Positions 53,641 to 62,600 of a stretch of 64,000 nucleotides of DNA are shown in pieces. Below the pieces are notes generated by a model that ran no database searches, was not told where the DNA came from, and worked only from the letters and a program-made list of their open reading frames with translations. Every line of letters begins with the position of its first letter. Position 1 is the first letter of the stretch. This DNA comes from XYD12-FULL-36-8 sp964613805. GTDB lineage: Bacteria > Bacteroidota > Ignavibacteria > Ignavibacteriales > Ignavibacteriaceae. The translations under genes were made by a program, and so were the position numbers. Location of the stretch: NCBI GenBank assembly GCA_964613805.1, contig CAZTJF010000002.1, forward strand, positions 186,001-250,000. Reading direction: 5' to 3'.

Positions 53641-53661
53641 GGTATCACAAATTGTGATACC
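53641..53661. terminator. Palindrome, possible two-way terminator
   Basis: A 10-bp perfect stem (GGTATCACAA/TTGTGATACC, one-base loop) directly behind the remnant gene, 14 bp before the stop of the minus-strand methyltransferase. Tails are T-rich on the minus strand (reads TTCTAAAAAT) and weaker on the plus, so it may serve the minus-strand gene. Confidence 0.5.
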
Positions 53662-53675
53662 ACAATAAAAAGGAG

Positions 53676-54848
53676 TTAGGATTCCTCCCCCCACTTTTTC
53701 TTCTTACTTCCCTCATAGCTGTCAATTTGGAATAGCACGCCCTCTAATTTCCCATTGACTAAGGGAATTCTTTTGCTTGTCCTGAGACCAATAGATTTTC
53801 GTAGCTCTGGATTGCCTGTATAAATAAATGCAGAAGTGCCTTTGCATTTTGTTTTTAAGAAATCGCCCAAAGCTTTATAAAGTGTTTCTACTTCCTCAAT
53901 CTCTCCAAGCCGTATTCCATAAGGAGGATTTGTGATTAAAGTTCCATTCTCAAATTGTTTAACATGCTGGAATGGATGACAAGATAAATCAACATTATCG
54001 CTAAAAGGCAGACGCGATAAGTTACTTTTTGCAACTTCAATTATTCTTTGGGATTTGTCGCTGCCAATAATTAATCCTTTAGGTAGTGGACGGATTTTCT
54101 TATCATATTCTTCTTTCACCTCCTCCCAGATTTTAAGATCAAAATCGGGTAAGTAGAAAAAGCCAAATTTGCTGCGGAGCTTTTGTGCAGGAATTCTGCA
54201 GTAATGCATTAATGCTTCGCAGAGAATTGTACCCGAGCCGCACATGCAATCCCACAAAGGATTATCACCATCCCACTTACTCAATCTGATTATTGCAGCG
54301 GCTAAAGTTTCCTGCATTGGAGCTTCACCTGCTAATAATCTGTAATCCCGTTTATGCAGTGATTCCCCCGATGTATCAAGACTTATTACTGCATTATCTT
54401 TTTCTATGTGAAGATTAAAGCGTACATCTGGATTAACAGTTTCAACATTTGGACGCTTGCCAAATTTTGCTCTGAAATAATCTGCAATTCCATCCTTTAA
54501 AACTTGAGAGGCATAAAGTGAATTGGTTATTAGGCTTTTCGCAACCGAAGCACTTATTGCAAATGTTTTATCAACAGAAAAAATTTCTTCCCAACGAATT
54601 TTTTCTGCTGTTTTCATTAAAGCATTGGTATTTCTGCAATGAAATGTTATGAGCGGAGCTAAAACTCTCGACAGCAATCTTGAGGTATAATTTATTCTGT
54701 AAAGTGCTACCTTATCTGCTTTGAAATAGACTCCACGATAAGCAACCTTTGTTTCGGTTGCTCCAATTTCAATTAGTTCCTGCTCGCAAAGTTCTTCCAT
54801 CATGCCGGGAGCTTGAGCAAAAAAACCAACGTGCTGGTACTGGTACAT
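53676..54848 (-). CDS. THUMP-domain 23S rRNA N2-guanine methyltransferase (RlmL N-terminal type)
   Basis: 390 residues. An N-terminal ferredoxin-like and THUMP region (about 1-155) with 'GMMEELCEQELIEIGA' and 'GVYFKADKVALYRINYTSRLLSRVL' precedes a Rossmann methyltransferase: 'PLWDCMCGSGTILCEAL' (AdoMet site) and the catalytic 'LITNPPYGIRLGE'. Matches the RlmL-type/YpsC methyltransferases that modify 23S rRNA, without the second (RlmK) half of the E. coli fusion. Cytoplasmic. It stands alone on the minus strand. Confidence 0.88.
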   Translation of the reverse strand: MYQYQHVGFFAQAPGMMEELCEQELIEIGATETKVAYRGVYFKADKVALYRINYTSRLLSRVLAPLITFHCRNTNALMKTAEKIRWEEIFSVDKTFAISASVAKSLITNSLYASQVLKDGIADYFRAKFGKRPNVETVNPDVRFNLHIEKDNAVISLDTSGESLHKRDYRLLAGEAPMQETLAAAIIRLSKWDGDNPLWDCMCGSGTILCEALMHYCRIPAQKLRSKFGFFYLPDFDLKIWEEVKEEYDKKIRPLPKGLIIGSDKSQRIIEVAKSNLSRLPFSDNVDLSCHPFQHVKQFENGTLITNPPYGIRLGEIEEVETLYKALGDFLKTKCKGTSAFIYTGNPELRKSIGLRTSKRIPLVNGKLEGVLFQIDSYEGSKKKKWGEES

Positions 54849-54994
54849 GCTGTTTAATTAAATGTAATAATAAAAATTAGATTCTTATGAAGTTTAGATT
54901 AGAAAGGAAAAATTAAACTTTATAAAAACGCTATTGGTAATTTAAGAAAAGTAAAACTTAGCATAATTTAAGAGTGTTTCGTTAGAACCAAAAT

Positions 54995-55582
54995 TTAATT
55001 TGACCCGAACAATAATTCTAATAAACCTCCACCCATCTTATCAAAATATTCTGGAGCTACTATTTCAACTACACTAAGTCCAATTGTTATTAGTGAGATG
55101 ACTAGTAAAATTATTCCCGGAAGCATTCTGCCTGCAATCAGTTCGAGAAATACATTCCACTTTGGACCTTGCCTTTGTTCAGCATAACCTAAAATTGTAC
55201 TCAAAGCAGTTAAAAGAAAATAAAATCCACTGATGATAAGCAGAATTCCCGGACGATGCACAAAGTATAATAATATTGGCTGTCCAATGTCGAAATAAAC
55301 TAATATCGCAATTGTGGAAAGAAATAATCCAAGAAGTATTACTAATATTCCCCGAATAATTGCAGCAAGCCCTATGTAAGTTTCAGTTTCCTTTCGATTG
55401 TAATGGGACTTTTCGAGAAAAATTCGTTTTCTTATTGCTTCCACACCAATTAGAATGCCTGCGTCTGAAAGAAAAATTATTCCGATTAAATTTAGAATTG
55501 AGATTGAGAAAATCTGCCCGACTAAAACCGAGCAAATTCCTAAGATGGCGGCTGTTATAATGAGTGTAGTTAAACGATTCAA
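54995..55582 (-). CDS. Small multi-pass membrane protein of unknown function
   Basis: 195 residues, five hydrophobic segments (about 5-25, 28-48, 70-95, 105-130, 150-175). A polar loop 'RKRIFLEKSHYNRKETE' lies inside after TM2. No domain recognised. It is 45 bp upstream of nothing on the same strand except the surface-protein unit, which ends at 55628, so it may be the last gene of that unit. Confidence 0.6.
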   Translation of the reverse strand: MNRLTTLIITAAILGICSVLVGQIFSISILNLIGIIFLSDAGILIGVEAIRKRIFLEKSHYNRKETETYIGLAAIIRGILVILLGLFLSTIAILVYFDIGQPILLYFVHRPGILLIISGFYFLLTALSTILGYAEQRQGPKWNVFLELIAGRMLPGIILLVISLITIGLSVVEIVAPEYFDKMGGGLLELLFGSN

Positions 55583-55627
55583 ATACTCTCAACTTATAAA
55601 ATGAAGTGTTTGAATAAATGTTAACAT

Positions 55628-57613
55628 CTATAACCGGTGAGAGTAACTCAAACTTGCTAATACCTCGCTAAAACTTCCCTCGCTGAATGAAGTTCCATTA
55701 AATTTCATGTACGAAAGAGAAATTGAAATATTATCAGCGTCTGTAAATCTAAAACCCGAAATTAAGGTTGACCTCAATGAAGTGTTGTTATCGCTTGCTG
55801 CAAGGGCAACATTTAGCGAGTTAATGAGCTTGTTTGACAGTGACGAATGCTGAAACATCAACGAATAATTATGAGTGAATATTTTCAACGTGTCAAATAC
55901 AGTTGAATTTACAAATCCTGCCGACAACACAGCATTCATGTTCTCGGCGAGACCGAACCCAAATCCTAAATTCATTGTGTGAACCGATGTTGTGTTGTTT
56001 TTAATTAAATAAGAATTGTTCTCAGAATTCTGAAATGAATAATTGAGATTAATATTTCGCAATAAACCTGTTTGGTCAATCATGAAAGACTGCGTTGTAC
56101 TTAATGCAAAACTTCCGAAATCAGTTTTGGTCGAATCGGATTTTGAATCATTGCTCATAGTTAAAATATTCGAAGAAATACCGGCTGTCCAGAAATTTGT
56201 TATCATTCCATTCAAGCCAATGGTAAAAATATTTCGCGAAGTAGTAAACAGTTTTTGATCAATCAAATTATCACTTTGGCTAATGTATCCGAAAGTAATC
56301 CCATAATTAGAAACCCGTATTGAATTGAATATCGAAATTTCTCGAATATCGGTTAGAATAAATGCAGTTCCAAGAGAATTATAACCCGGACCAATATATT
56401 TGTAACCAATCTTTGTGCTAAAAGAAGATAGATTCAAATTCATTGAAGTAGAATAAGCATAATCGTAGTTTGTCCCCACTTTAGGTCGGTAAATTTTAGT
56501 GATAATATTCGGAACATCAACCGAATCCAAATTTATATCAGAGGCGCGAAGGTCTCTTGAGTAAACAGAACCGCCTCCATCAATCTCAAATACTAAAAGA
56601 TTTTCAAAGAACGAAAATTTTCCTTTAGCTCCAATCACTAAATTTTCTTGCGGAGTAATGGCGTTTGAATTTACCACCTCACTTGTGATGTTTCCTATTT
56701 TTGAATCAACACCGCTTCCAATAGAAAAACTTGCATCGCTTACATCAAAAACATTTGGATCATCATTATTTGTGATTTTAATAAGGGTTTGGAATGTAAC
56801 GGGACCTTGAACTGTCCAATTAAAAAAACCAACATTGGGAACATTATCCTGTATCAACTCAAAAGTTGAACCGCCGTCTCTTGAAATCTGTATCCTTAAT
56901 CCGCCGTTTATTCCATTTGAAATCCATTTTATTGTTTGCAATGATCCAATTGCCCAAACATCATTTCCATTTGGTGTAAGAATTGTTATTGACTTATCTG
57001 CTTGAGACAAAGAACCAATTTCATCTTTTGCTCTTACAAATATTAAATCAAGAAAGCTACTTTCTTCATTTCCATAACCGAGTTTTGTCGCAAATAAAAA
57101 TCTTTTGAATGCACCATCTTGAGCACCACCTGGAACAGAACGTTGCGTAAATCCTGCTGCTGTTGAAAAGCGAAACCAACCGGGTGTAAGATTTATTCCT
57201 CCCCCTCTAATATTAACACCACTTAATGTAAATTGAGAATAATCTTCTGAAAAATCACCGGCGTGTAAAGAACCCCAATCCCACTTTGGATTGATTCCAA
57301 ACCGATTGATATTTTGCCTTGCCGAACTTCCTTCAGTTGATAAAAGAAATTCAAAGGGAATTTGAAACATACCAAAAAGATTTATTGTCGGTCGAAAGAA
57401 TAGTCTTCCTGTTGATTTAGGTCTTCGCTGCGGTTGCCCTTCCATTGAGTAGAGTTCACCATAAGCACCAATTTCTCCCGAAATTGAAAAATTTTTCTGT
57501 ACAAAATTTTGTGAAGTTGAATCGTTCTCCTGAGCTGAGGAAAAGTTAGAATGAAATATAATTGAGATAAAAATGTAAACGAGCAATGATTTTATTTTCA
57601 TAATTTTTCTCAT
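55628..57613 (-). CDS. Outer-membrane beta-barrel protein with Ig-like (Kre9/KNH-type) domain
   Basis: 661 residues; ATG 57601 is an alternative start giving a cleaner signal peptide (KIKSLLVYIFISIIF...SSAQ). About 40-200 are barrel-like strands ('FFRPTINLFGMFQIPFEF'). About 210-300 is an Ig-like domain of the Kre9/KNH kind ('ITILTPNGNDVWAIG', 'TIKWISNGINGG'). The rest returns to amphipathic strands and ends 'SLSYSHRL', a C-terminal aromatic/charged strand as in barrels. Function unknown. It is the third gene after the FN3 protein and the giant protein, with 7-8 bp gaps. Confidence 0.65.
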   Translation of the reverse strand: MRKIMKIKSLLVYIFISIIFHSNFSSAQENDSTSQNFVQKNFSISGEIGAYGELYSMEGQPQRRPKSTGRLFFRPTINLFGMFQIPFEFLLSTEGSSARQNINRFGINPKWDWGSLHAGDFSEDYSQFTLSGVNIRGGGINLTPGWFRFSTAAGFTQRSVPGGAQDGAFKRFLFATKLGYGNEESSFLDLIFVRAKDEIGSLSQADKSITILTPNGNDVWAIGSLQTIKWISNGINGGLRIQISRDGGSTFELIQDNVPNVGFFNWTVQGPVTFQTLIKITNNDDPNVFDVSDASFSIGSGVDSKIGNITSEVVNSNAITPQENLVIGAKGKFSFFENLLVFEIDGGGSVYSRDLRASDINLDSVDVPNIITKIYRPKVGTNYDYAYSTSMNLNLSSFSTKIGYKYIGPGYNSLGTAFILTDIREISIFNSIRVSNYGITFGYISQSDNLIDQKLFTTSRNIFTIGLNGMITNFWTAGISSNILTMSNDSKSDSTKTDFGSFALSTTQSFMIDQTGLLRNINLNYSFQNSENNSYLIKNNTTSVHTMNLGFGFGLAENMNAVLSAGFVNSTVFDTLKIFTHNYSLMFQHSSLSNKLINSLNVALAASDNNTSLRSTLISGFRFTDADNISISLSYMKFNGTSFSEGSFSEVLASLSYSHRL

Positions 57614-57620
57614 TCAAATC

Positions 57621-59633
57621 TTATCTTTTGATACCTAATTCATCGCTTGGTATACTCTCAGTTCCTGTTTCACTTACAGCACTAATAAAATAAAAATAAA
57701 GATTTCCATTGCTGACAGATCTATCTACGAATTCATTTACATCCGAATTGGCAGAACCAATCTGTTTTGGTTCATTACCTCTTTCATACCTGAATATTTT
57801 ATATCCTATGATATTCTCTTGTAATGCTGGCTGCCAGGAAATCACTATTCCGTTATCAACATTTACCGCAGCCAAACCTGATGGCGGAAGTACCGGAACT
57901 TCCGGAATATTAATTTTAACACTCGGTGAGAAATCACTTTCGTTTCCGAAAACATCAAAAGATTTAACTGTGTATTCGTAATCGTTACCTTCTAATATTG
58001 CCGCGTCAATAAAATTATTTTGCTTCGGTGGAAGAAGTGTATCAAACAATGCAGCATATTCTATTTTAATATCACCAACTCTTCGCTTGAAAACTTTATA
58101 TCCTTCAATTGTTTCATCATTTTCAAATAAGTTTTCCCAGTAAAGGAATACTTTGTCATCGAGCGAATATCCTTTTAATTGTTTGGGTGATTTAATAACA
58201 GTTTTGACTTTTGGAAACACTTGAGCGGTATCTGAAAACTCACTTATTCCTCCGCTGGTATTTTCTGCTTTTACAGCATAATAGTAAACTATATTTCCTT
58301 TTAATTTTGAATTTGTATCTAAAAATTGTACAACAGAATCTGAAGATTGAATGATTATTAGTTCTGATAGCTGTTCATCATTACCAAGATTTCTGTAAAT
58401 GTGATATGTGTTTACAAATTCATCTGGTTTTATCCAAACAAGTTTAACTCCAATAGAGGTTGTATCAGTATGAAGATTAAATGGCGGAGGAGGAATTTCT
58501 TTGCTCTGATACAAACCAAACACTTTAGCACTCTGCAAGGGCACTTCACCAAACTGGTCATTCAATTGCAAGTAATAAAAATATTTTATCATTGGATCTG
58601 CAGTAAAATCAAAATAAACAGAATCATATGCGGTTATTTCAGCCATCTCTTCAAACTCTTTATCAGAATAGATACTTCTGAAAATCTTAATGCTGGTGAT
58701 GGCATTTTTGTTATCAAGCTTCCAGCTTATTTTTAATCCTCCGAGTGAATCAGCTTCCGAAACATTAATAGCAAAAGGCGGAAATATTTTATTGAAAGAA
58801 AAAGCGGCAAGAGTAACTGTGTCGCTTGCAATTCCTTCGTTCTGATAATAATCGAGAGGTAATAGAAAATATTCATACGTACTGATTGATGTTACGGTGG
58901 AATCAAAAATTGTAACAGTCATATTACTCTCATCCGAATTATAACTTATAATCGAATTTATTTGATAAAAGTCGCCCAAAAAATTTTCCCGTCTAAAAAC
59001 TTTGAATCGTGCAGCACTATAAGCCGCATCGGCTTTCCAGGTTAATCGAATAAATTTTTCGGATGTCTCTTTTGAAAAAATATTGAGTGGACTGTTAAAA
59101 TATTTTCCGGGGAAAGAAATTTCATTTGTTGTAAATGATTCTAAGGTATTCCCATCTTTATCCAACTTAGAAATTTTATAAATATAATTTGTGTTTTCAC
59201 TAATTTGTTTATCCAAATAACACACTCCTAAAGCTAATCGCACAACTAACGGATTGCCGAGATATTTCATTGAATCAAGCCGTTCAAACTGTTTTGCCTT
59301 TTGCCATATTATATTTAGCGGAAGTTCATTTACCGGAATTGAATCTTTTAACTGCTGGTTTAAATTGTGAATAATGCTGATGAAAGAATCAAAATTTTCC
59401 GGAGCAGAAAGTTGAGTTACTTCCGTCCAGTTATTCTGACCAGCATTGCTTCTTTCAATTTTGTATTTGAATGATTTAACTTTACTGGAAGCAGGGAATG
59501 GAATTTCGGTTCCTGTATTTACAAAAATTCCATTTGGTCCGGCAAATGCCATTTTATCTGTTCTTTGTTGAGCGAAATTAATTTCAGTTATTGATAAGAT
59601 TAATAAAGCGATTATAAATAATTTTGTTTTCAT
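57621..59633 (-). CDS. Secreted fibronectin type III repeat protein
   Basis: 670 residues from ATG 59633, which gives a clean signal peptide (KTKLFIIALLILSITEINFAQ); the open frame continues further left but overlaps the upstream stop. At least four FN3-like repeats are seen from about 190 on, each with 'IRLTWKAD', 'KISWKLDN', 'VKLVWIKP' or 'GIVISWQPALQENIIGYKIF' strands. It lacks a type IX sorting tail, so it may stay bound to its neighbours. Probably a surface or periplasmic adhesion/scaffold protein. Confidence 0.75.
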   Translation of the reverse strand: MKTKLFIIALLILSITEINFAQQRTDKMAFAGPNGIFVNTGTEIPFPASSKVKSFKYKIERSNAGQNNWTEVTQLSAPENFDSFISIIHNLNQQLKDSIPVNELPLNIIWQKAKQFERLDSMKYLGNPLVVRLALGVCYLDKQISENTNYIYKISKLDKDGNTLESFTTNEISFPGKYFNSPLNIFSKETSEKFIRLTWKADAAYSAARFKVFRRENFLGDFYQINSIISYNSDESNMTVTIFDSTVTSISTYEYFLLPLDYYQNEGIASDTVTLAAFSFNKIFPPFAINVSEADSLGGLKISWKLDNKNAITSIKIFRSIYSDKEFEEMAEITAYDSVYFDFTADPMIKYFYYLQLNDQFGEVPLQSAKVFGLYQSKEIPPPPFNLHTDTTSIGVKLVWIKPDEFVNTYHIYRNLGNDEQLSELIIIQSSDSVVQFLDTNSKLKGNIVYYYAVKAENTSGGISEFSDTAQVFPKVKTVIKSPKQLKGYSLDDKVFLYWENLFENDETIEGYKVFKRRVGDIKIEYAALFDTLLPPKQNNFIDAAILEGNDYEYTVKSFDVFGNESDFSPSVKINIPEVPVLPPSGLAAVNVDNGIVISWQPALQENIIGYKIFRYERGNEPKQIGSANSDVNEFVDRSVSNGNLYFYFISAVSETGTESIPSDELGIKR

Positions 59634-59640
59634 ATCACTC

Positions 59641-62600
59641 TCACTTTGAATAAAAATCAATGTATTTACCATCAGAACCAACGTGACCTTTTATGCCAAA
59701 CATTTTACTGCCTGACCAGGAATCTTCATCGCAGAATTTTCCTTCACAATCAGAATCACATATACCCCAGCCAACTTTTGCTTTTCCTTTTAATGTAATG
59801 TCGCCAGTTAGTTCAGCAGCCCAATCACCATTAGTAGAAACAAACCCTTCAGAACCAATATCAAGCAAGGCGCTGAAACTAAGTTTAGAACATTCAACAA
59901 CGAACCATTGACTAACACTAAAGCCGGCATCAAAAAGATTATCCATTCCGGCACCAATAGTAAAATTCTTATCGAACTGCATGCCCAATCTCATATCTGC
60001 ACCGGCATTAACCCAGAGTTTTGCGCTAACAACAACAAGATCAATATCAATGTTTGGTAAACCAATTATTGATTGAACCGGAATGCTCGTCATCCCTTCC
60101 AGATAAAATCCTTTTAGTGAAGCAGGAAATGTCATTGGCAAACTTCCCTTGTGCTTGTAAACGTAGGAATATTGCTTAAAAGTGTTTTTCATATGGTCGG
60201 TGATCGAATGATTTCCAATCAGAAGTCCTGCTGCACCTTTACTATTGGGATTGTAAACATCCAATTCACCGCCAGCAAAGAAATACCAACCCTCGTTATC
60301 AACAACTGCTTCGGCTGTTCCTTTCATATAAGCATAACCTAAATCTTTTTCCATTGAAAGAGAACCGAAAAATCTTTTGTTCTCTGGTTCATAAGTAAAA
60401 GAGATATTTCCAAAGGGTGAGTTAATATTCTTTACTCCAAGTTCCTGATTGTTTGCAACAATATCACCATAAACGGTAAATGTAAGTGTGTTTTTATTCT
60501 GTTCAATTCCACTTGGTACAATAAGATTTCCGGAGAACCAGAAATTCTGCCACGAATTTGAAACTACTTTCATATTTCCTTTGACTTTATCCAGATAAGT
60601 TGCTGGACCGCCAATTATAAGCTTTTGCCAGTTTTTAGGCGGTGAGTTTGGCGGCGTTGGAATGTTTGGATTTTCAACCCAGATTGATGTTGAATCTTTT
60701 GTATGATAAAGCCAAGCATTAAATGAGAATTTACCCTCTTCAGAAATTATTCCTCTAACTGTCAATCCATTTTCATCAAGGACTTGCGGTTGAGTGTTTG
60801 CATCAGTTCCAAATGCAAGTTCAACTCCGTTAGTGTTAATTTTAATTGGAACAGGTACAAGCTTGAACTTAACTTTATTGTTTTCTTTGAAATATTGAAC
60901 TAATGCACCAAGTTGTCCAGCTTTTGGAATATTAAAACTCAAACTGCTCATTTCAATGGAGTTGTTTCCAACAATCATCTGATCGAGTGAGAGATTACCA
61001 ACCTTGTGAATTTTAATATTTTTATATTTTGGTGAGAAATTCTTTGTGCCATCGCTGTAAAGTGAAAACGATGCGATATAAATCGAATCATTAACTTCCA
61101 TTCCTGGCAAACCGCCAAAACTTGCAGCAAAGTCTTTATTTCCTTTATCAACCGTCAGATACCATTTTTTGTTTCCAAGATTTTCATAACCAAACATAAC
61201 TTTACCGATAACGTTAAGCTGTGCTACTCCGCCCAAATTCATTGACTTAAAGTTCAAGTCAAAGTTAGTTAGTTCAACCGGTTTAAGTTGCAAACCATTA
61301 AGTGGTATATCAACCAAAGCTGTTTTCAAAGTTCCTGATGTTGCAGAAAGTACTCCATCGAGTGACCATTTGTTGATTAACAATGTCCATTTATCCAACG
61401 TTAGATTGATTGGAGTAGTTTTGTTTATTAGTGGTTTAATCTGATTTATTGTGAGTGAAACTTCACCAATATTTAATTTGATATCAGATGGATTAACACC
61501 TTCGAGATTGGTGTGAAGTGTTGTATTCAACACGACTGAATCCTTGTACAAAAATGATTTCTGCACATCAGCATCAGAAGTAAAATCAAATAATTTATAC
61601 TGAAGTTGATTACCGGTTGAGTTTGAAACCAAAAATTTATTAGTGTTAATTGGCGGTGACATATCAGCCGTTACAACGGGAAGAATCATATCTGAAACTC
61701 CGGGAGTTTTCAAATAAAATCCACCGCCAGTAAATGAAAGATTTTGAGCGGGAATATTAAATGAACCATCCACCACTTTGACTTTACCCTTAATAACTCC
61801 ATAACCTGTTTGGGCTGTCATCAATTCAATGCCGATTTTATTATCATTTATGTTACCCGAATATGCATTAAACACTTTTATATTGAGTTGATTCTCATCT
61901 GTTTTTAAAGGTAATTGTTTTGGCTTTGCAACTGGAACTGTTACGCCAAATATTACAGTTTTTAGGTTTTGATCTGGCACAATTGATACATTGGTAAAAT
62001 TCATTTCAGCTTTTGTTGAACCGAAGATGTTATTCTTCAGCGAATCAAGATCAACAAACTTTCCACTGATGATGACTTCATTGTTTTGTTCGGTAAGAGT
62101 ACTTACTTCAATCGGAAATCCTAAAAGATGAGTTATATCCATATCAGAGTAAATCTTCAGATTGAAATTTACATTCTGAAGTCCGCCGGCTTGCACATTT
62201 AATAAATTTGTTTCATCACCAATTAAGTTTGAAGATTTTTTCGAAGCTGTAAATTTGTTTGAGCCAATTGGAACACACCGTAATTCGTAGTAACCATTAT
62301 TATTTGTGTAGGCAACTGGAAAAGTTCCGATGTCGTTGCCTTTAATTGTTACCTTTGCATTTGCAACCGGCTGATTCTGCTGACCAACATAAACATAGCC
62401 GGAAATTTTTGAAGCTGGTTTTAAATAAATGTTATAATAGTTCCAATCTTTTGATTCAGTATTGTAGATAATTAATTGTTTCGTTTGAAAATCTTTATCC
62501 GGCGATGCGCTAACAGTCAATCTATACCATTTGGAAACATTCGAAAATAAAAACTCGGCGTAGCCGTTTTGATCAACAGTTTTTTCATCAATTAAATCAT